The notes: a model not told the origin generated them from the sequence alone. A stretch of DNA of 64,000 bases from Tetranychus cinnabarinus (GCA_022266195.1 WHVY01000004.1:6527501-6591500); one strand, 5' to 3'; numbered from the stretch's first letter, positions 39,691 through 52,980 are shown. Numbers and translations are program-made.

Positions 39691-39800
39691 TGTCCTGGCG
39701 GGCGACCGTTCTGGTCACGGTTCCGGAATCCGGGCGACCGTCAAAATGCCCGATCCTGAGTTCGGACGAAATTTCGCGTGCTGAAACTGGAGATTCGTGG
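39691..39800. other. GC-rich island with internal direct repeat
   Basis: This 110-bp block is conspicuously richer in G and C than everything around it. It holds GGGCGACCGT twice (39700-39709 and 39732-39741, spaced by 32 bp) and a CCGGAATCCGG near-palindrome. A 76-codon minus-strand frame (39635-39865) crosses it. I recognise no protein. It could be a fragment of a mobile element or an orphan exon. Confidence 0.45.
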
Positions 39801-40654
39801 CTTGACCTTGATTTCCTATCTCCATACACATAGCCTTTTATTGGAATATCAGTATGCCTCATCAAGAATCATTGTTAACATTGAAAATCATAAAGGTTAT
39901 TAACAATTATTTCACTTATAGCGTCCGAGATTTTTGTTTAACCAAACTATCTAAAGATACTCATGATTAACTGTAATTCTGCTGAAATCAATCGATGTTC
40001 ACAGCTTTATTTGTTATGCTATCTTGCTTTTGAAAAAAAAACAATAAACAATAACATTAAAGTAAAATCAATACCTGAAATAACTGCAATCTTAGTAGAT
40101 CAATGTTCATTGAGCACAATTCTTTAAGCTTCCGTCGAGAGCATTCGAATCCTTGACTTGAAATTGGGTAAGATCCTTTCCACTTAAGGTTCAACAACTT
40201 AATTTGATTTACCCGTCATGTTTATAAGAGGACATCGGTGAGGCCAACAGTTTATCATTGGATCAACTCCTGGAAGTTTGTTCTTAACATGTCAAAAAAG
40301 AGTAACCCTCTTTGTACATGAATCATAAATCTTTGCAATAATCACTATTTTATAATCTGACGGCATACTGACGCTGATTTAAATAAATTTGCTCACATGA
40401 AATTAAGAAAAATTTCATCATCGAATCATGCCACTTGTGAGAACGTTCAAACTAATTGGCCAGTAAATGACATAACTCGACTAGTAAGATTATTCGTCCT
40501 TGTAAATTATTATTTGACCTTAGTTTGACCTCTAAAATCGTTAGGAGTGATTTCCGAAAATGACCTTGGATGTCCTTGGCGGATTCAATTGTTTGGCTAA
40601 TTGACAAGATTAACTTACCAAAAAATGTTATCCAATTGGGAGGAAAAATTTGTT

Positions 40655-40669
40655 CCATCAGATGGCGCT
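40655..40669 (+). promoter_or_regulatory. CTCF-like motif
   Basis: CCATCAGATGGCGCT matches the core CCASYAGRKGGCRS except at the fourth base. It has the AGATGGCGC centre known from arthropod CTCF sites. It lies between the mosaic locus and the Dscam-like gene. Confidence 0.4.
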
Positions 40670-41332
40670 TTAGAAGAAAGTGAAACTTGGTGAAAGGAAG
40701 AAAAAGAAAGAGAAGAAAAATGAAAAGAAAGAGAAGATTAGAATGATAATGATAAGGTTACTGGGAGAGAGAGAGAGTCCATGATGTTTCATGTGTGTAA
40801 CAAGTTTTCATTGAGTAACCATGATTCTGAATTCACTCACTTTTCAGGCTTTTATGCGAAAAGGAAAGTGAGTTGATAAGACATTTCAATAGGAAAAAAT
40901 ATTAACAAAAAGGTGAATCTTTTGATAATTATAATTATTAATTATTGATAATAAACAATAACAATCAACAGTTGAGACAAGAGTAACCAACAATGTTAAC
41001 TATGGATTGATTCAGTTCGTTATGAATGAAATTGATTGACTTAAACCATGATGACCCTAAGTTATCATGGTAATCATGATCAACTAATCAATTTGCAAAT
41101 AGATACTTTTGGTGTTCCCTGTTAATCATTATTACTTTCATCACCATCATCATCGCCATAACCATCACAACCAAGCAACACATCAAAAAATCGTTTCATT
41201 TTTACTCCCTGTGTTATCACCAACCATTATCATTATCATTATTTATTTCTTGCTAATATTATTTAATATAACATCTATTATCGATATACAATCATTGTTT
41301 TCCAATTTATTAAATTGTGGCAACTTGTTCAA

Positions 41333-41555
41333 ATGGCTAACCTAACCACCAATCTAACCTTAACCTTGTCTTTAATTACACTTGTGAATTTGATTAGTCA
41401 AGGTTATTCAGTTAACGATGTAAGACTGCAATTAATTAAACCTGCCAATAGCACGGAATTATCATCAAAGTGTCCAAATTGTTCCAATGATACAAATTCA
41501 AGCAACAATTTTCACAAAAGGACAAAAAGAGCTTCAAAAGATTTAAACAGACGAG
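41333..41555 (+). CDS. Signal-peptide exon of a Dscam-like gene
   Basis: This open frame runs from the ATG at 41333 to a strong gtaagt donor at 41556, phase 1 (74 codons plus one base). It encodes a signal peptide (core LTLTLSLITLVNLI), a short spacer with several N-glycosylation sequons, and a basic HKRTKR/NRR stretch that could be a furin-type cleavage site. The phase matches the Ig exon at 52645-52980 exactly. Use as its first coding exon is inferred from phase, strand and lack of any other candidate between. Confidence 0.5.
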
Positions 41556-44500
41556 GTAAGTTGACCAAACAAAAACCATGAATGATTATGAATCCAATGA
41601 AACCTTTCCCTAATCACCAATCAAACTAATCCTTACGATTAAATTGTCCCAACATCTAAACCCAATTTAACCAATTTAACAATGTTCATTATAATTCAAC
41701 TAAACTCCAACAAATGATTAAATCGAGACTCGTTAACAAATTTTACCTGCAAACCTCAACCATTTCCTCCATTGAATAACACAATTAACCACCAAAGTCA
41801 CAATCAAAAATTTAATTTTAACTCAATTAATTTACAATTCAAGTTTTTTTTTCATTGAAACATGAAGTCAAAAATGGTCCAAACCTGGAATGGACAAAAT
41901 TGCAAGGCAACTTATAATAGACTTTTTTCCCAATTCAACCCCAAAAATCTAATTAAATTTTTGGTTGACCAAGTTAATTTTTTAAACTAATTATATTTCC
42001 AAATTAAAAGACGAAACCAATTAATTAGATTGCCTGGGATTGAGACAAAATTAGGTTCAACTTGAAGGTAAATCTAAAGCAAGCCAAAGTACAAAATATT
42101 CAAGTGAAACAATTAGAAACAATTGAATGGTTAGACGAAATGTTTAACTCAAAAAAAGACAGAATCACAATCAATTTAATTTCAAGATCAATTGAAAGTT
42201 AATTCAAGTTTCCAGTCAAAAAAGAGGTAAATCTTCACATGTAATTATATGCTTGTCTTTTGCTGCTTCAATATTGATTCATTTCTTTACCTCAACATAA
42301 TAGATATGATGCTCTTCATGTTGAATTTATGTTATAATACCAGTAATAATAATAATTTGTATTTTCATGGTAAATGAAAAATAAAAATATCTCAAAAGCA
42401 ACCTTTCAACTGATCAAATTACGCTGTCTTTCATATGAATTTTTAGAGTACTTTTCCTATTCAACTTATCCTCATCATTTTCATCATCGTCATCATCATA
42501 TCCATTTCTCATCTTGAATCTTCACTCATCAAAAAAAACTGATCACTTTTATCTTCACAGTCATTCAATATTTTCACCGAATCTCCAATTTCAGCCAATA
42601 AAACCTCAGTTTCATCCAATTTTCAAACCCTTTCAGCTCTAATTTTTTCGTGTTTCCTTTACCATCATCAACAGCAAGTTAACAACAACATCCTTTTTTG
42701 TCAAAAATGAAACAATTGAAAAACAATAATTGTATCGTTCAAGTCTCTAATCAAATTACATACAGAACTTTTAGACTGGCAAAACATTAAACACTTAAAT
42801 GTTCATTTGAAATAAAACAATCGACTTTTAACTGAAAAACTATTGCAATCAGATGAGATTCTTATCACTTTTCACCAAAGTAAAGTGAAATTCAAATGTA
42901 AAATGAACATCAAAAGTCTTCAATGTTGACCTGATAAAGTGATCTATTGAGCCTTCAAAACATTTGCTCGAACTCGAGACTTCTGAGCTTCTGTGGTTAT
43001 GATTACAGTCTTATCCCAAACTATCAAAACTGAAGTGAAAGTCCAAGCTGAGTTAAGTTCTGAGTGAAGTTTACTCATCAGTCTGATTCATTAATCTTCT
43101 CGTTTTATTAAGAGTGAAAATTCATGATGAAAATGATGAGTTGATTTGAACCTTGAATTATGTTGAACATGATATTATTTAACAAAATGTTAACCTTTCC
43201 TTTGAAACATTGAAATTGAATCATTTGTATTTCATCTTTTTTTGTGTGTGATTCCCTATTCAAATGTTCATACTTTTTTTCAATTTGAAATGATAAGTTG
43301 ATGATAACCATGAAAGATGATGAAACTGAATGAGTTAAAAGGAAAAGTTTTCTTGATATAAAACGGTAAAGTGAGATGGTGAAGAATGGGAAAAAGATGA
43401 ACCCAAAAATGATAAAAGGTTGGATAAGATTGAATAAGACGAACAAGATTGAAAAAAATAAACACAGGTTTTTGTGGTAAAAATAATGTTTCATCTTCTT
43501 TCTCTTCCTTCTTATCATCACTTTCATCTTTTGTTTCTTTACCTGAACGATCAATACCTCTGAACGTTTTCACATGAAAATGTTTCAATTTGTAACTTGC
43601 AACTTCAACTATCAAATAGTAATACAAAATACCTTTAAAAAGATGATCACTTGAGATGCTTTGAACACTTTAGAGATTGCTTTTCATCTTTCATTACACT
43701 TTTACATTTTCCAACACAATCTTGATTTGCATCTTCTTTACTAATTATAGATACAAATTGTGACAATTGATACAATTGTTGCCTTGTTGGTGTTTGATAA
43801 TTGTTGTTTGTCACCAAAATAGTTTAGACAAGGTATAATAATGAAAGGCAATTGATTGTGATTTAGTGTTTGCTTTGTAAGCTATAATTTCATCTAATGT
43901 TAACCAAGAAAATTATATCACCACAAATGGTTTGAAACCTTTTTTTGGATGCTTTTTGTTTTCACCAAAGATTGGTTTTTACCTTTCCAACAAATCCATC
44001 AGATGTATTAGGAAAACAAAATTGTAACAGAAAGAAAAGAAGAAAAAGTTGAAAATAATTTTGAAAATTACTGCACAAAGAGTTTGATAAATGCTCCATT
44101 CTTTACTGATTTTCACTGGAAACACCGTCTAATTCATAGTCTAATGTTGTTTAATCTTCGGTTCAGAATTAAAGTTGTGATTGTTCAACCTTCGATTCAA
44201 GTAAAATTACCATTTCAGTTGATGCCAAACTAAAGTGAAGCTTTTATCATCACTTAACATCTCAATTTTCATCACAACACTAACTGTTGAATTTTAAAGT
44301 CTTCAATAATCTAACATTTGATTTACACAACGTTGAATGTTTATCATCGGGTACCTTTACTTTACATTCGAGCTTCATTTTTCAGCATATTCAATGTCGA
44401 GGAGTCTGGCAAACAGTCGATAACAGACGAACTGAAAATTAAGATGAGTAGCAAGTGCAAGTCTACCTCTGGACCAAGATGGTCAGACATATTCAACTTA

Positions 44501-46574
44501 TTTTTGCTTGATTTTTTGGAAAGCGTTTTTATTTGAAAATAGAATATTATTTTTGAGCGATTTCAATTGATAAATTCAAAGCTTTTTTAACAAAAGCTTA
44601 ACTAATGGATAATGAAAATTGAACAAATTGGACAAAAATAGGAAAAAATAAAGTTCTCTATTATATTTTCATCACATTCTCGAGTTTTTTTTCAGAGTTT
44701 TCGGTAAAATTGTTGTTCCTTTGGGAAGACAAATATTTTATTATGGAGATCTCAAATTCAGAATAATAAACAACTCAAACTTTTATTAAAAAAGAGCTAA
44801 AATCCGCTTCTGAAAATTCTGACCTTTGTAACATTGATTCGATTGGAATGAAAATTTTTGATTTATAACAATAATATGGATTATGAGCTAAGCCACCGAT
44901 TAAAGTGTTTTCAGGATAAACACTGAATTTTTATTCAAAGAGGAAGGTTTCCATTCTTGATAAGTACTGTATTCATAAGAGCCATTACTTGAAGAGGATA
45001 AAATTTAAATTTATCATGTGAATATCAAGGTGAGAATGGATAATATAAATGAGCGAATAAGCTTAGCTTGTAATTTCATCGCATTTGGTTGCATTAATTT
45101 TATACTTTTTCATATTTCGTTTGTTAACTGAGCTTGAAATTTGCTTGAAAACGAAATAAAAGTTTTCCTACAAAATTGATCGTTGACTTGATCATCATTC
45201 AACATTTTCCTTAAATCTGTTTACTCACTCATCAAATCAATCTATCAATTTTAACTTTGTCCAGTTTACCATTTAAACATCATGATTGACTGAACTCAAA
45301 TCAACTGAAAACTAATATTTATCTTGCACCAAAAATGAACTGAAACGAGAAAAAATAGTGACTTCAAGATTGAATTGAAACCAATAAAAGTTAATGTACA
45401 ATAAGCATACCAAAGTAAACTTTAAATCCCAACATTTATTATCTATTAAATGTTGTATATCTTAATAACAACGATAATAAAGGTTAAATTAAATGACTTC
45501 GACAATCATTTTGATATTATTATGCAGACCATTGGATTTTCATCTCGAAATAGGATAACATCATTTGCCTTATTCAATGGAGTGATAAGTTTCATCAGTG
45601 AAAAGTTTTCAAAAACTCAACTAATTCCATCAGAAGCTGATTGAACCTGTAATCTTGTAAATTGAAACTTTTGTTTGATAATTTTTCGATTCTATTATTA
45701 TAAATTTTGCTGATTCAATCATTCGTTATGAAATGGATTGAATTGAAAATGTATTCAAATAGTTTCAGGGCAAAAGATAATAAGAATCTTCAAAATTGTG
45801 ATTATGAAGCAACATTTTTGTTGTGCATTTCATCATCTAATAAGCAAGGAAAATAGATAAATATGAAAAAACTTTTGATTGAAAATTGGAAGTTTGGGTG
45901 AAATATTGAAAGATTGCAAATGTTGGTGGTTAAGGTCAATATGATAATAATAGTTGACGGTTAATGGTAATATTAATGATGAACAGGGAAGCAAAAAACA
46001 TAACTGAGCAATAATAGAGAGGGAATGGAGTGAGGAAACAATAGACTGGGAGTTTAGTTTATCATAATAAGAAACAATGGGAAGATAACGATGATAATAA
46101 TGAAAACCGTAAAGGATGAGATGTAACATTGAATTATATGATTAACCATGAAATGAATGGAACAAAATTTATCATGAGAATGATGATGGAAGGCATAAAA
46201 AGAAAGAAGATTACAAATCAAATTGAAGGAGACAGAAGATGATGATGATTGAAAAGGTAAATGATGCTATAGTTGCAACGTTATATGACGCTGACGATTA
46301 CAATGGCAGAGTCTCAACAGGGAGTAAAAAGTGCAACCATGAGTAGATAATGATGATAATAATGGAAATGAAAATAAAAGATACAAATAAGAACAAGATT
46401 CGGAGTAAAAATTCAAAAGTCCAGACATGTGAATGGAATTATGCAGATTATTAGATAGCGAGTGAAGATGATAACAGGGAGTAATTGTAACGTCATCGAA
46501 TAAGATGCTATAAATGTTGCGAATAACGAACGATGATAGAATAAAACTTATGAAGATGAAAATCATAAAGATCA

Positions 46575-47060
46575 TGAAAATGACGATTAAAAATATCGAT
46601 GAGTGTAATAATTTTTTGCTGCGTAAAATGACCCTACTGTATGTTATATTTGATGCGGTGAAAGAGACTTGTCTGAGTTGAAAAGTCAACCCCTATCGAC
46701 CTAAAAAATTACATCGACCACTGAAAATATTATGATGATGATGAAGATGGTTATGAAGATGGGGAGAAGATGATAGAGAAGATGATAGAGAAGATTGTTA
46801 TGAGTGGACGATGGTAAGGATGATAGTGCGGATGAAGATAAAGATGATAGTTAAGATGATGACGATTGAAAATGTCGATCAGTAAAATAAATTGTTTTGC
46901 GTAAATGACCCTATTGTTTGATGCGATTAAAGAGACTTGTCTGGGTTGAAAAGTCAATCCCTATCGGCCTGAAAGAAATTTACTTCGACCATGGAAAATA
47001 TTATAATGATGATGAAGATAATTATAAAGATGGTGAGGGTGATGGTAAGGATGATGATGA
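46575..47060. repeat. Two-copy tandem repeat, period about 278 bp
   Basis: The block beginning ATGACGATT...ATCGAT...GCGTAAA(A)TGACCCTA occurs at about 46580-46760 and again 278 bp later at about 46857-47040. Both include AGAGACTTGTCT and AAAAGTCAA. Copies differ by substitutions and small indels. The 3' part of each ends in GAT-rich microsatellite. Confidence 0.65.
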
Positions 47061-50000
47061 AGAAGATGATGACGATGAAAATGATGATGATTATTCAAAG
47101 CCATTGTGACCATCTTCTTTATGATATTAATGTGATCCAAATGACATTACAAAACTGAGTATTCAAAGAGATTATCCTTTTACTTTGATTTCTTGTTGTC
47201 TATTTTCACCCAATTTTCTGGTACAAAAGGCAACAATCATGATGAGGATTATTTTGGAAGTATCATTATCTGATTATGATGATGATTATCATTTGGAAAG
47301 AGCAAGAATGATGAAGCAAAAGAAATGAAGAGACAAAAATATGTTAAAGATTGACATTCACTGCAGCTTTAATGTTGACCAGAGAAACAAATTGAGTAAA
47401 GATTATTATCTCTCTCTCTCTTTATCCATATTTACTTGGCCAACTGAAAGTAACATTGAGACACACTGAAATCATGGTAAACATGATAACCATCATTGTT
47501 CATCTTCATAAGTCAATTCAACCTTTTCATTTTGACTGCCAACTTTATCATCTTTTCATCTTCTCTTGTGCATAACGAACAAAATAAAGGCAAAATTTAA
47601 TGCAAACTCAAACCAATTCAATTCATGAACTTTTACATGAAATGAAAATTATTTAAAAGGCAACCATTATAACTCGTTTTTTTCAACTTTTATTACTTGT
47701 TTATGCATAATGATGATGATGAAGATAATGACAATTGAAAAACAACTATTAAGCCAAAGATTATGCAAAAGAGTAGAAATGAAGAGAAATAAACAAAAAT
47801 ACAAATTATTATTTCTTATAATTTGTATCATCATCATTATCATTTCTTATGTTTCCACCAATTTTGTGTATCTTTTAAATCTTGATGATTCTCGTTCCCT
47901 CATCATCCTCATCCTCATCCTTCTTAACCATTTTCACAGCTTTTGTTTGTCTCTGTTTCCTGTTTATTGCTCAGTATTTATATCATTTTTTTGCTGCTGC
48001 TGCCTTCTCATCATTTTCAAAAGATGATCATCATCATGATGATCCTTTCCTGAAGCTGATTCCAACAGCAATTTCAACCATGAACCAAAAATTACCCTCC
48101 TTTAATCATCATCATCATCATTTCTTATAATGATAGTCCATACATTACTCCACCTTTTTGATGCTTTTTTGCACCCAAACTTCAGTAGTCAGAGACTCGG
48201 ATGGGAAACCACTTGAAAATGATGAAGCAAAGCTTCTTAGTTAAAGCAAAGGGAAAAACTTTCAATGCAAAATGGTTCAATCAGATTTGATGATCAACTA
48301 CCAAGTTGAAAAAAAGTATATTTCACTCCCAGTCAAATTGACCATCTGATAAGGCAAAACAAATGTTGTTGTTCATGATGAACATCATCTGTTATCATTA
48401 TCTGGATAAACTTTCTTCAATGCAAAACGTTAACATAAACCACAATGAAAATTGATGATCCTTGTGATTGTATCCAAATACAGTTAAACAACTACAGAAT
48501 TAATCATTGATTAATCTTTTTACACCACTTTTTGTTTCCGATTTTCTGAGCTTTTTTTACTTTGCAAAAAGTTGAACTCATTAAAATTTTTAAATTGAAT
48601 TTTCATTGTTTCATGTTCAATGAACGGAAAACATTAAAAGATGATTTTTCATTTGCAATCTTAACCTATTAAGCAACACTTTTGGAACACACTTTTCATG
48701 GAAAAAAGCTTTGAATGGGAAAAAATTTTCATAGTTAATTGATTAACTGTTTGGAAAGGGACGATCATAATGATTACCTGATGATATAAAGCATCCATTT
48801 TTTATCCTCAAACATTTAATCACAATCAATGTCAACTCAACCATGAGACCGGAATTCCAATAAGCAGAATTTTCTTCATCAGAATTGATAGAAAACAAGG
48901 TTGAATGAGAAACGTCTCTTTACCTTCGCTTTATAATAAACATTCATATTCAGGATTCATGATGAAAATAGATTCTCAATGAACCAAAGAATTGCAAGGT
49001 TTACTGCAAAATTTCAACATTTTTGCTCTTTCATTCATCTTAAATGTTTACTTTGATGGAATGGAAAAGGTTCAATAGTTTTCATTGTTGTAATAAATTA
49101 GACAATTAGAGTTGAATATTAATTACAGAGACTGTGATGATTCCATGATATTTGATGAATTTTTTTTCAAATAAAATTTCAACTCAAAAAGTGAACCAAA
49201 GAAAAGGTGAGATTCTTGAAATTCAGTTGAATTCCAAATTCAGGCATTTTTAGTATTCATGAAGGGAAACATTTTATTTGATTAAACTGGTACAATGAAA
49301 AAGGGTCAATTTTTATCTACTTTCATGCATTTAAATATCAATATAACTGGATGAAAGAAGTGAAAGAAGAAAATTTTTTTCTCTTTCATTCCAATAACTT
49401 TCATTGATTGTACATTTGTGAATAGGCGAAAAAGTCTGACTTTATTTCGACCTTTTCATCCTTTAAAAGTTCCAATTTTAAAAAAGTTTCCAAATATTTC
49501 GAAAAGTCAAACTTTTGTTCGGCAAATTGTCACAATTCGACTTTCAATGTTCATATATTTTACAAAACATTATATCTTCAACTTGGAATGTACAAATTGG
49601 GTTCTTGATATATTTCCCGTTTATGCAGCGCAAAGCTTTACCTTAAATTTTGGACAAATTGATTTGTTTGCCCGATAACTCAAAAACTATACTCAATGGA
49701 ATCGATTTTTCAAATCGGCATAAAATTTTGCATCTTATACGAGACTGAACTAAATGAATGTATTTTTCAGAAAATCTTCCTATTCTTTTAGCCAATATCC
49801 TTTAAGTCGGACTATAGATAAACAGACAAATCAAGAGACTGAATCAAACAAGTTAGAAAGTTTCATGTCTTGACTTAACCATGATTGATGGATAAATGAT
49901 TGACTTTTGTTTCTATGATTGATCCCATAGTTTATCAGCTAATCATTTCAATTTCTGGTCCAATTATCATTCTGTTTCTGAAAGTTTCAACATTTGGTTA

Positions 50001-51844
50001 GAAGAAGAAAGAGAAAGGTTGATAAACAGAGGAATAATTTTTTTTCTTTGTTGTATTCATCTTTTGTTTCAACAGCACATTTGACAGATTCAGTCAATAT
50101 GAGAACAAAAAGCATGATAATAAAAACAAGAAAAGTTTGAAAACAAAAAACTGGTTGAAAAGTTGCAAGTAAATGCAATTGTAAGAAGAAGACGAGGGAA
50201 GAAGATAAGGAAGATGAAAATGGACAGAAAAGATGAGAAACAAAATAAGGTTGAACAAGAAAGGAAACACGAAAAAAAGTCTAGAAAAAGATGAAATACG
50301 AAAGATTGAGACCGGATCCGGAAAGGGGTGAAACTAGGAGCGTCCAGTGAAACAAAGTGTAAGTGACTTGAAGAAGGGATAAAAGATGAGAATCACTGTT
50401 AGCCCATTAGAAAGAGTGTCCGGTTTAGTTTGGGTGAATCTTGGATAAGATGATGATGATTGGAATGAGAACTTTTTTTCTTCTTTTTTTGACTTCTTTC
50501 ACATTGAACAAGAGCAAGATCCATTAAGATTGGAGAAAGACAAGAGAATGGTCAAGATCACAATTTGGTCATCGTTCTCATCATCATTATCTTCTTTACT
50601 CTCAGAATCATTGATTCATTCTCGACTGATAAATGTGCAATTTAATCTAATCCATTTCATGGAGACACTTTGTCCACTCAAGATAATCAAATGATGATTA
50701 CTAACAAGTTTAACTAATCATTTCAATTTTTCATCTCATTCATCTTTGGCCAATTTTCATCATTTGCATTTCATTTTGTTTCGTTATTTGTTCATCACTC
50801 TCAGAGTTTTATCCCGTTCTGTGTAAGCTTGATTAATCTTTACTTTTAATGATGTTCTTGAAAGTAATTGACAACTAATTATATCATGCTAATCAATTGT
50901 AATTATAAACATTTATAAATATGATATTCAAAGATTAATGGTTTTAATGATGAATGTAAACAACTGGATCAGGTTTTACACTTCATTTGTATCATTTGTC
51001 AAACTTAATGATAATCGCTAGATTATTATCATCATTATTCAAGTTGATTATTGAAAAAGGTGTTAATTAAAATGGATTATTTATAATAGTTGGTATAAAA
51101 AATTCAATATGAAACTGAATAATAAAAATTTTAAAGAATGCAAATGCTTGAAAAATTCATCTTGAAAAGTTTTATGTTCAAGATGTTCAAGCACTTCAGA
51201 TTTATTGCTTCGCGATCAAAAATTATAAAATAATGAATGCTTGTTAAGCATAATTTTTCACGGAAATATTTGAATCACCTGAATATTGACAGTTTTTCAT
51301 CGAAATTGCATTCGTTTTCGTGAACTTCATCGGCATGTTTGTAATGAATTGGCTCGTATTTATTGATATCTAATGATTTCCAAACATGGAGTCGGTCAGG
51401 TGAAGTTTAGATACTCGATCAGAATCGACGAGCGTCAGTTCAGGAGAGCCAGTATTAAAGATCTAAAGACTTACAAATGCTTGTCGAAAAATGGCTTGAC
51501 TTCATTCAGTGCAATCACAGTTTTATTGTCACAGTTACTTTCAAGTTTAACCTGAATTAACATGAAATCCTTTCATTGAATTGGTGAGAAAACTTTCAAT
51601 CGTCAATTTTCTGCTTGTCATAAGGCTAAATGAAAGACTGTGTATATCAGCAAAGCCCAAAACATATCCTAAAGAGGCTTAAATAAAAATTTTGTCAAAA
51701 ATATCACATTTGAAACACTACACAACACTAACACATTCGTTCGCCAACAGCATTCTTTCAAACGTCTAAAGTCATTTAAGAAACACCTTGTATGTGCAGG
51801 TAAAGTTTGGATGAATCAAAATGTTGAATTTAAAATATGAGTTC

Positions 51845-51916
51845 AGGTTTCGCCGAGATTTGAACTCGGATCTTAGGATTCAAAGTCCTAGGTGCTAACC
51901 GTTACACCACGAAACC
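51845..51916 (-). tRNA. tRNA-Gln (TTG anticodon)
   Basis: This 72-nt cloverleaf has a GGTTTCG/CGAAACC acceptor stem, a D-arm with GGTGTAACGGTTAGCACC, an anticodon loop CTTTGAA (TTG), a TTCAAATC T-loop and U discriminator. The A and B boxes are intact, there is no intron, and the closest fit is eukaryotic tRNA-Gln. It is identical to the copy 213 bp away on the other strand. Confidence 0.95.
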
Positions 51917-52129
51917 GATAATAACTCAAGTTTATCATACAATAGTTGATCAATCACTTGATTAATTTGATTAGTCAACTTTTTTCTTTCATTTTCCTCT
52001 TGAAACTCTTCTTTCTTTTCCAATGCTTATTCACCTGTTTCTTGTTCATATTACACTCAATCCAAATGGAAACATCAATCAATATCATTTTTAATTGAAT
52101 GTCGACTATTAATCAAAATCGTTATCTAA

Positions 52130-52201
52130 GGTTTCGTGGTGTAACGGTTAGCACCTAGGACTTTGAATCCTAAGATCCGAGTTCAAATCTCGGCGAAACC
52201 T
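52130..52201 (+). tRNA. tRNA-Gln (TTG anticodon), second copy
   Basis: This is identical in sequence to the gene at 51845-51916 but in opposite orientation, so the two are transcribed divergently. A T-run follows within about 10 nt (CTTTTTCTT), a normal RNA polymerase III terminator. Both lie inside the proposed first intron of the Dscam-like gene. Confidence 0.95.
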
Positions 52202-52644
52202 GAACTTTTTCTTCCAGTTTCATGAATTTCGCCAACTCAACGATTTTCCTTAATCATTTTACCCATATTCAGATCATCACCTAATAAAAAATCGAGTTTT
52301 GTAATAGAACTTTTTTAATTCTTAATCAAAAGTCATGATTCGGTTGAACTTTAGATTAATTTCGAACAGCTAACCATCAAACTTTCATCCAAAACTGTCA
52401 GTTTATTTGATCGACTGCACCAAAATGTAAACAATTAAGATGTTATTGAGTCTCAATTTAATCAATCGCAGCAAATCTGAACAATTTAAGTCGATTTGAT
52501 CACATTTCGTTACAAAATTGTTGCACTTTCCCGGTTCCCTTAAACAAGAGCCTTTCAATGATAATATTGATAATATCAAACTTTTTTGGTTCACTTCATT
52601 TTTCATCAGAACTTTTCTTTCCATTCTTCTCTTCATTTTCTCAG

Positions 52645-52980
52645 GTTCCTTTTGGGTAAAAATGAGACCAGAGAGATTAATTGTTGGACGTCAAGGATCA
52701 ACAGTGATTATTGATTGTTTTGTTAATGATGATATTAATTTCAATCTGGATACAGTTGATATAACATGGTTAAAAGACTCAAAGCCTCTTCTTTTTGACT
52801 CAAGGATTCAACTTGTTAAATCCAATCGACTAAAGATTGTTTCACTTACACGTCAAGATAAAGGGGTCTATCAATGCCTTGCCACCTATTCACCCTCACC
52901 TTCACCCTCATCATCTTCATCATCATTATCATCGGCTAATCCTTTAACAGCATCTGATTATGTCGAGATAATCCTTCATG
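52645..52980 (+). CDS. Dscam-like Ig-domain exon (gene continues beyond window)
   Basis: This exon runs from a tctcag acceptor to a gtaagt donor, phase 1 on both sides, 336 nt. It encodes one complete Ig domain: first cysteine in VIIDCFV, tryptophan in ITWLKDSKPL, and second cysteine in TRQDKGVYQCLA. The WLKD and RQDKG(V/M)YQC motifs are typical of Dscam-family Ig domains, which mediate homophilic recognition in neurons and, in arthropods, immune cells. Between YQC and the last strand it carries a low-complexity Ser/Pro run (about 15 residues), unusual in that loop. I cannot tell full-length Dscam from the shortened chelicerate type with one exon. No following exon was found before the window ends. 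Confidence 0.72.

Larger units (their letters stand above)
39321..41332. other. Intergenic region between mosaic locus and Dscam-like gene
   Basis: This 2-kb stretch is mostly AT-rich. It contains a short GC-rich island (39691-39800), a CTCF-like word (40655-40669), a purine-rich stretch with a GA run (about 40675-40780), and CAT/ATT repeats just before the Dscam-like first exon. No gene is supported. Confidence 0.5.
41556..52644 (+). other. Proposed first intron of the Dscam-like gene
   Basis: This 11.1-kb AT-rich stretch has no protein exon that I can support. It contains a two-copy 278-bp tandem repeat (46575-47060), GAT/CAT trinucleotide runs (about 46730-46750, 46995-47095, 47825-48120), a CT run (about 47410-47422) and two tRNA-Gln genes. 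Ser/Asp/Leu-rich open frames here are microsatellite translations. Confidence 0.5.

Noticed and set aside
43280..43676. Minus-strand frame ending at a gtaaag-like donor (FRGIDRSG)
   Set aside because: There is no start codon, no credible acceptor or neighbouring exon and no known motif. It is likely chance.
46918..47109. Asp/Glu-rich acidic ORF
   Set aside because: It is a translated GAT microsatellite at the end of the 278-bp tandem repeat.
51373..51555. 60-codon ORF with basic residues (RIDERQFRRAS)
   Set aside because: Composition is slightly unlike its surroundings but there is no motif, splice structure or partner exon.
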